This document shows, piece after piece, positions 42,406-51,058 of a stretch of DNA of 64,000 nt. Each line of letters begins with the position of its first letter. Within the stretch, counting starts at the first letter, position 1. The translations under genes were made by a program, and so were the position numbers. The stretch spans positions 62,001 to 126,000 of the forward strand of contig NZ_JACHJQ010000005.1 in NCBI RefSeq assembly GCF_014203735.1, read 5' to 3'. Source of the DNA: Actinophytocola algeriensis (GTDB taxonomy: Bacteria; Actinomycetota; Actinomycetes; Mycobacteriales; Pseudonocardiaceae). The notes under the pieces were generated by a model. That model searched no databases, had not been told where the DNA came from, and saw nothing but the letters and a program-made list of their open reading frames with translations.

Positions 42406-42991
42406 GCCCCGCGTGCCGCTGGCCGGCACGGTGACCGAGGGCCTGAAGATCGTGATCGTCGGCGGGTTCGGCGTCGGCAAGACGACCATGGTCCGCGCGG
42501 TGAGCGAGATCCGGCCGCTGTCAACCGAGGAGACGATGACCCAGGCGGGGGAGGGCATCGACCACCCCGGTCTCGCCGACGGCAAGACCACCACGACCGT
42601 CGCGTTCGACTTCGGCCGCATCAGCCTGGACGACCAGATGGTGCTCTACCTGTTCGGCGCGCCCGGCCAGGAACGGTTCTGGTTCGTGTGGGACCGGTTG
42701 TTCTCCGGCACGCTCGGCGCGGTGGTCCTCGTGGACACCCGCAGGCTCGCCGACTCCTGGTACGCCATCGACCGGCTCGAACACCACCGGACGCCGTTCA
42801 TCGTGGCACGCAACAACTTCCCGGGTTCCACGCACAGCATCGAGGACGTGCGGGACGCGTTGTCGCTGCCGGACGACGTGCCGCTGATCGACTGCGACGC
42901 CCGCGACCGCGCGTCGGCGAAGAAGGTGCTGATCACCCTGGTGGACCACCTCTACGAGCTGAGCACCGCCAAGGAGGCCGTCCTGTCATGA
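42386..42991 (+). CDS. cvnD: Conservon GTP-binding protein CvnD
   Basis: 201 residues. P-loop GGFGVGKTTM, then the switch-II-like FGAPGQERFWF in place of the DTAGQ of Ras-type GTPases, and DARDRASAKKVL near the end. It is the GTPase of the conservon. A TTG at 42386 after GAAGAAGG is the likely start, giving MDSTSSEP; a GTG at 42413 is the alternative. The ATGA overlap with the P450 gene follows. Confidence 0.9.
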   Translation: MDSTSSEPRVPLAGTVTEGLKIVIVGGFGVGKTTMVRAVSEIRPLSTEETMTQAGEGIDHPGLADGKTTTTVAFDFGRISLDDQMVLYLFGAPGQERFWFVWDRLFSGTLGAVVLVDTRRLADSWYAIDRLEHHRTPFIVARNNFPGSTHSIEDVRDALSLPDDVPLIDCDARDRASAKKVLITLVDHLYELSTAKEAVLS

Positions 42992-44202
42992 CCGACGTCG
43001 TGCGCCGCACCGAAGCGGTTCCGCTGTACGGGGACCGGTACCAGACCGACCCCGCCGGGTTGTACGCGGAGATCCGCGAGACGCACGGGCCGGTCGCGCC
43101 CGTGCTGCTGGAGGGCGACATCCCGGCGTGGTTCGTGTGCGGGTACCGGGAGCTGCACCAGGTCACCACCGACGCCGCGCTGTTCGCGCGGGACACGCGG
43201 CGGTGGAACGCGTGGGAGACCGTGCCGGACGACTGGCCGCTGCTGCCGCACCTGGTGCACAACCCGTCGGTCATGTTCACCGAGGGCCCGGAGCACCGCA
43301 GACGCGCCGGTGCCCTGTCCGACGCGCTCGAGTCGGTGGACCAGTTCGAGCTGGCGAACCAGTGCGAGCGCATCGCCGACCAGATGATCGACCGGTTCGC
43401 GGGCGCGGGCGAGGCCGAGCTGATGGGCCAGTACGCGTCGCGGATCCCGCTGAGTGCCACGGCGATGATGTGCGGGGTGCCCGAGTCGGAGGCCAGGATC
43501 CTCGTCGACGACGTGATGGGCGCGCTGAACTCGTCGATGGCGAACCAGATGGCCGTGTACGGCCGCATGCAGGAGGAGATGCAGCGGCTCGTCGACCGCA
43601 AGCGCGCGCTGCCCGGCGTGGACGTGCCGTCGCACCTGCTGGCCGACCCCGCGAACCTGGGGGACGAGGAGATCCTGTCGGACCTGCTCGTGGTGCTGCT
43701 GCAGGCGCACCAGCAGACGACGAACTGGATCGGCAACACGATCGGCCTGATGCTGACCGACGAGCGGCTGGCGGTCACGCTGTCCGGTGGCCGGTCCAGC
43801 GTCGGCGACGCGCTCAACGAGGTGCTGTGGCACGACACCCCGACGCAGAACTACCTGGGCCGCGTCGCCACCCGCGACACCCGCCTCGGCGGGCAGCGGA
43901 TCCGGGCGGGTGACCTGCTGGTGCTCGGCCTGGCCGCCGCCAACGCCGACCCGCAGGTCAAGCCCGAGGGCACGGCGGGCACGGCGGGCAACCGGGCGAT
44001 GATGTCGTTCGGCCACGGCGAGCACGGCTGCCCCTACCCGGCGCCGGAGCTCGCCGAGATCATCGCGAAGACCAGCGTCGAGGTGCTGATCGACCGGCTG
44101 CCCGATCTGGTGCTGTCCGAGGAGCTCGAATGGCGCTCGTCGGTGTGGACCCGCGGCCTGGTCCGGCTCCCGGTGACCTTCACCCCGACGTACGTGCCCT
44201 GA
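42988..44202 (+). CDS. cvnE: CYP157-like P450, CvnE, without ExxR arginine
   Basis: 404 residues. The haem-ligand region is FGHGEHGCPYPAPELAE with Cys348. The K-helix reads NEVLWHD, so the normally invariant ExxR is E278-x-x-W281. The I-helix is also atypical (LLQAHQQTTNW instead of AGxxT). This matches what is known of the CYP157 family of streptomycete conservons, in which the Arg is missing. The enzyme is expected to sit on the conservon complex; its substrate is unknown. It starts in an ATGA overlap with cvnD. Confidence 0.92.
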   Translation: MTDVVRRTEAVPLYGDRYQTDPAGLYAEIRETHGPVAPVLLEGDIPAWFVCGYRELHQVTTDAALFARDTRRWNAWETVPDDWPLLPHLVHNPSVMFTEGPEHRRRAGALSDALESVDQFELANQCERIADQMIDRFAGAGEAELMGQYASRIPLSATAMMCGVPESEARILVDDVMGALNSSMANQMAVYGRMQEEMQRLVDRKRALPGVDVPSHLLADPANLGDEEILSDLLVVLLQAHQQTTNWIGNTIGLMLTDERLAVTLSGGRSSVGDALNEVLWHDTPTQNYLGRVATRDTRLGGQRIRAGDLLVLGLAAANADPQVKPEGTAGTAGNRAMMSFGHGEHGCPYPAPELAEIIAKTSVEVLIDRLPDLVLSEELEWRSSVWTRGLVRLPVTFTPTYVP

Positions 44203-44217
44203 GCCGCTCGCGGGCCG

Positions 44218-44391
44218 TCAGGTGGCCGGCGCTTCCACGGTCTCCTGTGGAATCGCGGTCTCGACGTCCTCGGCGTCCACAGTCGTCTGCGGCGCCGGGA
44301 GGCTCGGTTCCACGGTGGCGGTCAGTGGGCTGGGATCGGTGGCGAACCGCTCGCGGCAACGGGCCGCCAACCGTCGACTTCCAACAGTCAT
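44218..44391 (-). CDS. 57-residue peptide after O-methyltransferase gene
   Basis: A short gene with a clear ribosome site (GAGGAG, eight bases before the ATG at 44391). The product is basic at the N-terminus (VGSRRLAARCRERF) and then Pro/Thr/Glu-rich, with one Cys. No signal peptide or membrane helix is seen. It lies 45 bases after the O-methyltransferase gene in the same direction, so the two are probably one transcript. It could be a ribosomally made peptide precursor or a small accessory protein. It resembles nothing I can name. Confidence 0.6.
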   Translation of the reverse strand: MTVGSRRLAARCRERFATDPSPLTATVEPSLPAPQTTVDAEDVETAIPQETVEAPAT

Positions 44392-44436
44392 GGCAACTCT
44401 CCTCGTCCGTCCCATGACTACCCCGATCGCGGGAGT

Positions 44437-45483
44437 TCATCCCTTCGTTCCCACCGTCGCGTCGAACCGGAACTCGAGGAGGCTGCGGCCGCCGGACACC
44501 GTGGTCATCGTGTCGAGGACCAGTCCGTGCGCGGCGGCGAGCGTGCGGAACTCGTCGGCCCGGCGTTCGCGGCCGCCGTAGAGGGTGAGCATGACGAGGT
44601 CGATCCCGGTGCTCGCGTGCTCGCCGCCCACCGGTTCCACGACGAGCACGCGGCTCGCGGGGGTGGCGGCCTCGACGCACCGGGACAGGATCCGGTCGGC
44701 GTGCTCGTCGTCCCAGTCGTGGAGGATGTCGACCATCAGGTAGGCGTCCGCGCCCGCCGGGAGCGGGTCGAAGAAGCTGCCCGCGGTCACCTCGGCCCGG
44801 TCGCCGAGGCCTGCGTCGGCGAAGGTCTGCCGGGCGTCGGCCGCGGTGGGGGCGAGGTCGAGGAGGTGGCCGCGCAGCCGTGGGTTGGCGGTGAGGATGG
44901 CGGCGAGCAGGTGGCCCCGGCCGCCGCCGACGTCGACCAGGGTGCCGAAGCGGGACCAGTCGAACCCGGCGACGATCTGCGGGACCTCGTCGCGGAGCCG
45001 CCGGGTCATCTGCCGGTCGAACGACGCCCGCAGGTGGGGGTGCTCGGCGAGGTCGGCCCAGAAGTCCTGGCCGTAGCGGCGTGAGTAGGCCTCCTGGCCG
45101 GTCGTGACGCTGTGGGCCAGCTCGACGAGCGCCAGCTCACCTCGGCCGCCCGCGGTGTCGAGGTGCAGGAGGGTGGCCAGCATGTTCCCGGCGTCGGCGC
45201 GGAGGTGCGCGCCGAACGCGGTGGTCCGGTAGCCGGTGGCGGTCCGTTCGACCACGCCGAGGGTCGTGAGGTGGTTCAGCAGCAGCGTGAGGCCGACCGC
45301 CGAGACGTCGAGCTCGGGTGCCAGGCGGGCGGGATCGTCACCGTCACCGGCCAGCCGCTCCGGCAGGCCCAGGGTGACCGCGACCCGCAGGGCCATCGGG
45401 GTGGCCAGTCCGGCCAGGCGGGAGAGTTCTGCGATGGCGTTCTCGTTGTGCACCACGACGATCCACGGTGCCAGGTCTGTCAA
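44437..45483 (-). CDS. O-methyltransferase (acetylserotonin/hydroxyneurosporene type)
   Basis: 348 residues. An N-terminal winged-helix dimerisation domain (LAGLATPMALRVAVTLGLPERL) is followed by the SAM fold with LVDVGGGRGHLLAAIL, LLDLAPTAADA and MVDILHDWDDEHADRIL, in which the His-Asp pair is the usual catalytic region. Such enzymes methylate aromatic hydroxyls of polyketides and carotenoids. The start is uncertain: a TTG at 45483 lacks a good ribosome site, but later GTG codons would trim the first helix only. It converges with the CYP157-like gene and the 57-residue peptide gene. Confidence 0.88.
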   Translation of the reverse strand: MTDLAPWIVVVHNENAIAELSRLAGLATPMALRVAVTLGLPERLAGDGDDPARLAPELDVSAVGLTLLLNHLTTLGVVERTATGYRTTAFGAHLRADAGNMLATLLHLDTAGGRGELALVELAHSVTTGQEAYSRRYGQDFWADLAEHPHLRASFDRQMTRRLRDEVPQIVAGFDWSRFGTLVDVGGGRGHLLAAILTANPRLRGHLLDLAPTAADARQTFADAGLGDRAEVTAGSFFDPLPAGADAYLMVDILHDWDDEHADRILSRCVEAATPASRVLVVEPVGGEHASTGIDLVMLTLYGGRERRADEFRTLAAAHGLVLDTMTTVSGGRSLLEFRFDATVGTKG

Positions 45484-45494
45484 CCGGGATCCGG

Positions 45495-45535
45495 CACGGC
45501 CGCACCGCGACCCCCCGGGTCGCGGTGCGGCCGTG
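45495..45535 (-). terminator. Terminator of the S1 protease gene
   Basis: An 18-base arm at 45495-45512 pairs exactly with 45518-45535 around five bases of a C/G loop. It begins 11 bases past the protease stop on the minus strand, and lies just before the O-methyltransferase start. Confidence 0.85.
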
Positions 45536-45545
45536 TTCGCTCTCG

Positions 45546-46559
45546 TCAGCCGGTCACGAGGCTGAGGCCGTACGCGGACAGGATCGGGTTCACCGGCTGG
45601 AAGTAGCAGGTGGCCGAGTTGCCGCCGGACACGACGCCCTGGGCCTGGTCGCCCGCGATGAACGCGCCACCGGAGTCACCCGGCTGGCACAACGCGTCCG
45701 TCGCGGTGAGGCCGGACACCGAGCCCTCCGGGTAGTTCACGGTCTGGTTCTTCGCGCCGATGCTGCCCTGGGTGACACCGGTGGTGGAGCCGGACTTGCT
45801 GACCGCCGCGCCGGTCTCGGCCTCCGTCGACCCAGCGACGGCGCCGACGCCGCTCACCTGGCCGACCGGGTTCCAGTCGCCGCTGGTCTGCACCCAGGCG
45901 TAGTCGGCGCCCGGGAACTGGGAGCCGCCCCACGAGCCGAGCGCGGCACCGTCCTTCGACAGCGCGCCGCCGCCGGTCAGCGCCTCGCAGTGGCCCGCGG
46001 TCACGAAGCCGCCGCCCACGGAGAAACCGACCGAGCAGCGGGACGACCCGATGTTGTACGCCTCGCCGCCCTGGATGTCGGCGAACAGCCGTGGCCGGTC
46101 CGCCGACTCGGTGATGCGGACGTCGGTCACCCCGGCGGCCGCGGCGAACGCGCGCCCTTCTTCCGCCGTGCCCGGCAGCACGGTCATGTTGACCGCGTTG
46201 TTCCGCACGTCGACGCCCCACACGGTCACCGAGTCGGGTGCCGTGGCCTCGGCCGCGTTCATGCCGGCCACCATCGTGTCCAGGTCGGCCTCGCTGTGCC
46301 GCACGACCTTCGCGACCGCGCCCGCGGCGGCGACCTCCCCGGCCCGTGCCGCGTCGGTGACCGCGACGACGAGGTTCCCGTTCTCCAGCCACGAGCCACC
46401 GAAGTCGGCGCCGAGGTCCGTGCTCAGCACGTCGGCGGTCCTGGCCAGTGCCATGTCGTCCACGGCGGGAGCCGCGGTCGCGGTGCCGCCGAGCGGCACC
46501 GCGAGGGCGAGTGCCGTCAGCCCGGCGCTCGCGAGCAGGGCGGTTTTCCTTGTGGTCAC
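45546..46559 (-). CDS. Secreted S1-family protease, streptogrisin/alpha-lytic type
   Basis: 337 residues. A signal peptide (RKTALLASAGLTALALAVPLGG, cleaved near residue 29) is followed by an alpha-lytic type pro-region, then a mature chymotrypsin-like domain from about residue 155. The triad is seen as His in TAGHCEAL, Asp in GADYAWV and Ser in PGDSGGAF. It should be exported, self-process and digest extracellular protein. The GTG follows AAGGAG. A TATAAC hexamer on the minus strand near 46625-46630 could be its -10 element. A strong terminator follows. Confidence 0.93.
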   Translation of the reverse strand: MTTRKTALLASAGLTALALAVPLGGTATAAPAVDDMALARTADVLSTDLGADFGGSWLENGNLVVAVTDAARAGEVAAAGAVAKVVRHSEADLDTMVAGMNAAEATAPDSVTVWGVDVRNNAVNMTVLPGTAEEGRAFAAAAGVTDVRITESADRPRLFADIQGGEAYNIGSSRCSVGFSVGGGFVTAGHCEALTGGGALSKDGAALGSWGGSQFPGADYAWVQTSGDWNPVGQVSGVGAVAGSTEAETGAAVSKSGSTTGVTQGSIGAKNQTVNYPEGSVSGLTATDALCQPGDSGGAFIAGDQAQGVVSGGNSATCYFQPVNPILSAYGLSLVTG

Positions 46560-46775
46560 GGTCGTCTCCTTCGCAGGGTGCGCAGAGCGCTTGGTCGGGT
46601 GAGACGGTCGACCGGTCCAATCCGTTATAACGTCGCGTATCCGCCCGGGACAAGATCTGTGGCCGGAGACCAGACGAAAGTAGTGTCGCCGGCTACGCCC
46701 GCGTTCCGGGGCCGCCACGCGTCTCCGGTCCATTGAGGACAGAGACGTGCGGCGCCCGTGCGAGGGGCCACGACC

Positions 46776-47378
46776 TCACAGCCAGTCGTGCTCGCGTGCG
46801 TAGCGCGCCGCCTCGTGGCGGGTGCGGGTCTGGGTCTTCTGCATCGCGTTGGAGAGGTAGTTGCGCACCGTGCCCTCCGCGAGGTGGAGCTGTGTCGCGA
46901 TGTCCGCGACCGAGTACCCCTCGCGGGTCGCCCGCAGCACGTCGATCTCCCGGTCGGTGAGCGGGCAGTCGTCGACGACGGCGAGCGCGGAGACGTCCGG
47001 GTCGATCCACCGCTTGCCTTCGTGCAGGGTCGCGACGACCGACGCGATGTGCGCGGGCTCGGCCGACTTGCTGACGAAGCCCTGGACGCCGAGCTTGAGC
47101 GCCTTGCGGAGCACCCCGGGCCGCGCGTGGCGGGTCAGCATGAGGATGACCTGCTCCGGCCGTTCCCCGCGGATCTCCGCGACCGCGCCGAGTCCGTCCA
47201 CATTGGGCATCTCCAGGTCGATGACGAGCACGTCGGGCCGGTGTGCCAGCGTGGCCCGCACGGCCGCCGCGCCGTCCTCCGCCTCGGCGAGCACGGTGAT
47301 CTCACCCTCGAGCGGGAGCAGCGCGGCCATCGCCTTGCGGAGGAGGGCCTCGTCGTCGGCCAGCACCACGGTGGTCAC
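46776..47378 (-). CDS. NarL/LuxR-type response regulator
   Basis: 200 residues. The receiver has Asp-Asp near residues 8-9 and phospho-acceptor Asp54 in DVLVIDLEMPNVDG. The LuxR helix-turn-helix covers about 133-190 (LTDREIDVLRATREGYSVADIA). Its GTG overlaps the stop of the histidine kinase gene (GTGA), so the two form a pair of the DesK/DesR type. The divergent ABC exporter genes are the likely target. Confidence 0.93.
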   Translation of the reverse strand: MTTVVLADDEALLRKAMAALLPLEGEITVLAEAEDGAAAVRATLAHRPDVLVIDLEMPNVDGLGAVAEIRGERPEQVILMLTRHARPGVLRKALKLGVQGFVSKSAEPAHIASVVATLHEGKRWIDPDVSALAVVDDCPLTDREIDVLRATREGYSVADIATQLHLAEGTVRNYLSNAMQKTQTRTRHEAARYAREHDWL

Positions 47379-48505
47379 CGGTTCTCCCGGGGGTGCGGGA
47401 ACGCCGCGGCCGTTCGGAAACGTCCGTCCTCCTGTGCCACCGTCAGTTCCCCTCCGTTGTCCGCCACCCGCTGCCGCAGGGTCGCCAGTCCCCTGAGCTC
47501 GGGCAGCGGGGTGTCCGGTACGCCGTCGTTGACGATGGTGATCCCCGCCTCCGACAGGGTGATGCGCACCTGCGTGGCGTCCGCGTGCCGCAGGATGTTG
47601 GTCGTCGTCTCCCGGAGGACCTGGCCCAGCAGCTCGCCGGCCCGAGTGTCCACTTCGGCCGGCCGGTCTGCGCGCACGCGGATGCCGGCCGCCTCGAAGA
47701 GGTTCTTCGCGTTCTCCAGCTCCACGGACAGGTTGAGCCGCCGCTGCGCGTAGGCGAGTTCCTTGGTCTGCTTGATGGTGTCGCCGACCAGCGCGTGGAT
47801 CTCCCGCAGCTCGCCGGCCGCCCGGTCGGCGTCGGAGCGCACCAGCTTCTCCGCCAGCGCGACCTTGAGCTTCACCACGTGCAGCGTGTGGCCCTGGATG
47901 TCGTGCAGCTCGCTCGCGAACCGGATGCGCTCCCGCGCGACGGCCAGCTCCGCCTCGTGTTCCCGCGCCTCCTCCAGCTCCGCCAGGAGGTCGTAGAACC
48001 GCTGGTTCGCGAACATGAACCCGAGCGTCAGCACCGCGACACCGCCGGGGATCAGCACGAACTGGAGCAGCTCGTCCGATGTGTCCTCATGGGACACCAG
48101 GAGCCGCACCGCGCCCACCCCGGCGACGTAGGCGACCAGGCCGAGCGCCGCCACGATCCGGTGGCGCGGCAGCTGCGGGACGACGAGCGGCCCCACGATG
48201 GTGAGGCCGTAGAACGCCGTCCCGCTGTCGGCCACCAGCGTGCCGAACAGCCACACCGCCGCCGTGACGGCCAGGCAGGGGACCGCGACCCCCAGCAGGC
48301 CGCCCATCGCCCACCGCACCACGGCCACGATCGCCGTCCCCACGCCCACGACGAGGACGACGGCCTCCCACCACGTGTCGGAGTCGACCACCACCAGCAG
48401 TATCCCGACCGGGAGCAACGTCACGAGCTGGGTGGTGATGTCCAGCCTGCGCATCCGGTCACGCGTCGCCTCGGTGCGCTCGGACAGCTCGCTGGACGGG
48501 CTCAT
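47375..48505 (-). CDS. Sensor histidine kinase (HisKA_3, DesK-like)
   Basis: 376 residues. Four to six membrane segments occupy about residues 22-170, a dimerisation helix follows with the H-box FASELHDIQGH (His201), and the ATPase domain includes VLRETTTNILRHADA and ELRGLATLRQRVADNGG. Without an extracellular domain, it probably senses the membrane, as DesK does. Cognate regulator follows in a GTGA overlap. Confidence 0.92.
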   Translation of the reverse strand: MSPSSELSERTEATRDRMRRLDITTQLVTLLPVGILLVVVDSDTWWEAVVLVVGVGTAIVAVVRWAMGGLLGVAVPCLAVTAAVWLFGTLVADSGTAFYGLTIVGPLVVPQLPRHRIVAALGLVAYVAGVGAVRLLVSHEDTSDELLQFVLIPGGVAVLTLGFMFANQRFYDLLAELEEAREHEAELAVARERIRFASELHDIQGHTLHVVKLKVALAEKLVRSDADRAAGELREIHALVGDTIKQTKELAYAQRRLNLSVELENAKNLFEAAGIRVRADRPAEVDTRAGELLGQVLRETTTNILRHADATQVRITLSEAGITIVNDGVPDTPLPELRGLATLRQRVADNGGELTVAQEDGRFRTAAAFPHPRENR

Positions 48506-48546
48506 GCCGCCAGGGTAGAGGCCCGTCGCGCGCGGTCACCAGTGAC

Positions 48547-48597
48547 GCCACGTCATGTCCGCGACCGCGAAACGTCATGCCGAAGAGGTGACGTGGC
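48547..48597. promoter_or_regulatory. Inverted repeat before the ABC exporter, candidate regulator site
   Basis: GCCACGTCA at 48547-48555 and TGACGTGGC at 48589-48597 are exact reverse complements, and ACGTCATG occurs again at 48572-48579. The sites lie in the 133-base gap between the divergent kinase and ABC genes. They may be contacts of the NarL-type regulator; spacing and half-site number fit, but nothing proves it. Confidence 0.45.
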
Positions 48598-48638
48598 CGC
48601 ACTGCCGGTCCGGCGCCGCGACGGCTGAGATCAGTGGC

Positions 48639-49520
48639 ATGACCTCTGCACCCGTCATCGACGTCGAACGACTGAACCTGTCCTATGGCGACTTCCACGC
48701 CGTGCGGGACCTGACCTTCCACGTGCGGCGCGGCGAGTTCTACGCGCTGCTCGGCACCAACGGCGCCGGGAAGACCTCGACCCTGGAGATCATCGAGGGC
48801 CACCGCACGGCCACCTCGGGAGCCGTGCGGGTCTTCGGGCAGAGCCCGCGCGCCCGGCGCGCGGTGCGGCCGAGGATGGGGATCATGTTGCAGGAGAGCG
48901 GGTTCTCACCGGACCTGACGGTGCGCGAGTCGGTCCGGTTGATCGGGCGGCTCACCGAACGCACGGACCAGGTCGACCGCGTGCTCGGGGTCGTCGACCT
49001 CACGCACAAGGCGGGCACGAAGGTGTCCCAGCTGTCCGGCGGCGAGAAGCGCAGGCTGGACTTCGCCACCGCGGTGTACGGCACGCCGGAGCTGATCTTC
49101 CTGGACGAACCCACCACCGGTCTGGACATCCAGTCCCGGGACGACCTGTGGGACGCCGTGGACCGGCTGCGCGAGGACGGGTCCACCGTCGTGCTCACCA
49201 CGCACTACCTCGAAGAGGCCCAGCAGCGCGCCGACCGCATCGGTCTCATGCACAAGGGCACCTTCCACCGGGAAGGGACCGTCGCCGACCTGACGCGGAC
49301 GCTCCCGTCGGTCATCCGCTTCACCCTTCCCGTGCCCGCTCCCGTGCTGCCGCTGCAGGCCACGCGCAAGAACGACGGGAAGTTCGTCGTGGAGACCTTC
49401 GCGCTGAACAAGGACCTCCACACCCTGCTCGGCTGGGCGCAGGACAACGCGGTGGACCTGCGCGACCTGGAGGCCGGGCCGACCCGGCTCGACGACGTCT
49501 TCCGCGCCATCGGCAACTGA
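48639..49520 (+). CDS. ABC transporter ATP-binding protein
   Basis: 293 residues. Walker A GTNGAGKTS, signature LSGGEKRRLDFA and Walker B LIFLDEPTTGLD are all intact, with the H-loop in VVLTTHYLEEA. It is of the drug/lipid exporter (DrrA/NatA) group, with the C-terminal extension of that group. The ATG at 48639 begins the first strand; upstream codons look non-coding. With the permease encoded 27 bases downstream it makes a two-component exporter. Confidence 0.93.
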   Translation: MTSAPVIDVERLNLSYGDFHAVRDLTFHVRRGEFYALLGTNGAGKTSTLEIIEGHRTATSGAVRVFGQSPRARRAVRPRMGIMLQESGFSPDLTVRESVRLIGRLTERTDQVDRVLGVVDLTHKAGTKVSQLSGGEKRRLDFATAVYGTPELIFLDEPTTGLDIQSRDDLWDAVDRLREDGSTVVLTTHYLEEAQQRADRIGLMHKGTFHREGTVADLTRTLPSVIRFTLPVPAPVLPLQATRKNDGKFVVETFALNKDLHTLLGWAQDNAVDLRDLEAGPTRLDDVFRAIGN

Positions 49521-49547
49521 ACTCCCCTACCGGACAAGGACATTCCC

Positions 49548-50267
49548 ATGCTCACCATCGCGTTCAGCGAACTGGTCCAGATCTTCCGCAACCGGCTCGT
49601 GCTCGTCACGAGCCTCGTCATCCCCGTGGCCGTCAGCGCGTTCTTCGTCAGCAGGCACGAGGTGTTCGCGGAGCTGGGCGGCCTCGGCTACATCGCGGCG
49701 GTGGTCGTGTTCACCGTGGCGGCGTTCGGCCTCTACACCACCACCGTGACCACCCTGGCCTCCCGCAGGCAGAACCTCTTCCTCAAACGACTGCGTTCCA
49801 CCGCCGCGAGCGACGCGGGCATCCTCTCCGGACTGCTCCTCCCCATCACCGTCATCACGCTGGTCCAGGTGACCGCGATACTCGCCGTGTTCGCCGGGGT
49901 CACCGGCACCCCGGCCAACGTCCCGCTGCTGGTGGCGGCCGTCGCCGCGACGGTGGTGATGATGCTGGGCCTCGGGCTGGCCACGGCAGGGCTGACGAAC
50001 TCACCCGAGCACGCGCAGGTGACCACGCTGCCCATCAGCATCGGCACCATCGCCGTGGCCAGCTGGGTGGGCCTCACCGGCACCGAGGAGCTGACGCTGC
50101 TCAAGCGCCTGCTGCCCGGCGGTGCGGCCACCGAATTGGTCGGCAACGCCTGGGACGGCGGCGTCGCGGTGCCGGACTCCCTCGTACTGCTGGCACCCAC
50201 CCTGGGCTGGGTCGTCGTCGCCGTGGCGCTGGCGTCCCGCTTCTTCCGCTGGGAACCCCGCCGTTGA
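49548..50267 (+). CDS. ABC-2 type permease
   Basis: 239 residues and about six hydrophobic segments (near 18-37, 42-65, 90-115, 120-145, 155-178 and 207-230). The start FSELVQIFRNRLVLVTSLVIPV is typical of ABC-2 permeases. It pairs with the ATPase just upstream. Control is probably by the divergent kinase/regulator pair. Substrate unknown. Confidence 0.9.
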   Translation: MLTIAFSELVQIFRNRLVLVTSLVIPVAVSAFFVSRHEVFAELGGLGYIAAVVVFTVAAFGLYTTTVTTLASRRQNLFLKRLRSTAASDAGILSGLLLPITVITLVQVTAILAVFAGVTGTPANVPLLVAAVAATVVMMLGLGLATAGLTNSPEHAQVTTLPISIGTIAVASWVGLTGTEELTLLKRLLPGGAATELVGNAWDGGVAVPDSLVLLAPTLGWVVVAVALASRFFRWEPRR

Positions 50268-50375
50268 CGGTTCACCGTTTCGTGTACTGGGGCGAGGTCC
50301 ACCGAGCGTCGCGGCCACCGGCTGTCGATCATCGAACGCGTGCCGCCCCACGATGGTGTCCGGAAAGGACAGACA

Positions 50376-51026
50376 ATGGCAACCACCGTTACCGGACAGT
50401 TCCGCCGCGACCGCTTGTCCGATCCGGACACCGTGCGCGCCGCGATCACGGACGTCTGGTCCGGCCGGCCGGTGATCGTCGTCGACGAGGACCGGGAGGA
50501 CGAGGGACACCTGATCATGGCCGCCGAGCACGCCACGGCGCACGCGCTCGCGTTCTACCTGCGGCACACGAGCGGGCTGATCTGCGCGCCGATGGCACCG
50601 GAGGTCGCGGACCGGCTGCGCCTGCGGCAGATGGTCGACGACAACGAGGATCCGGCCGGCACGGCGTACACCGTGTCCGTCGACGCCGCGGCCGGCATCG
50701 AGTCCGGCATCTCCGCGGCGGACCGCGCCTGCACCCTCCGGCTCCTCGCGGATCCCGCCACCACGGCGGAGATGGTGCGCAGGCCCGGGCACGTGTTCCC
50801 CCTGCGCGCCAACGCGGGCGGCCTCGCAGGGCGCCGCGGCCACACCGAGGCCGCGGTGGCGCTGGTGCGCCTGTCCGGTCTCGCGCCGGTCGCACTGATC
50901 AGCGCTGTGTGCGACGACGACGGGAGCGTCGCCCGGCTGCCCCAGCTGCGTGCGCTGGCAGGCAGGCACTGGCTGAACGTCGTGTCCATCGACCAGATCG
51001 TCGCGTTCGCGCCGCCCGCGCTCTGA
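50376..51026 (+). CDS. RibB-like 3,4-dihydroxybutanone-phosphate synthase, degenerate
   Basis: 216 residues, the RibB fold without the GCHII domain. Conserved elements are VDEDREDEG, RHTSGLICAPM, GISAADRA and RRGHTEAAV. Two usually conserved positions differ: the Asp after EDEG is His (EGHLIMAAE), and the Glu of the ICE-type motif near the C-terminus is Ala (LISAVCDDDG). The family makes the four-carbon unit of riboflavin; whether this one can is doubtful. It stands alone, without other rib genes, after a presumed ribosome site AAAGGAC. Confidence 0.85.
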   Translation: MATTVTGQFRRDRLSDPDTVRAAITDVWSGRPVIVVDEDREDEGHLIMAAEHATAHALAFYLRHTSGLICAPMAPEVADRLRLRQMVDDNEDPAGTAYTVSVDAAAGIESGISAADRACTLRLLADPATTAEMVRRPGHVFPLRANAGGLAGRRGHTEAAVALVRLSGLAPVALISAVCDDDGSVARLPQLRALAGRHWLNVVSIDQIVAFAPPAL

Positions 51027-51058
51027 TGCGCGCCCGGTGCGCGGTAGTCCTCGTGCGG

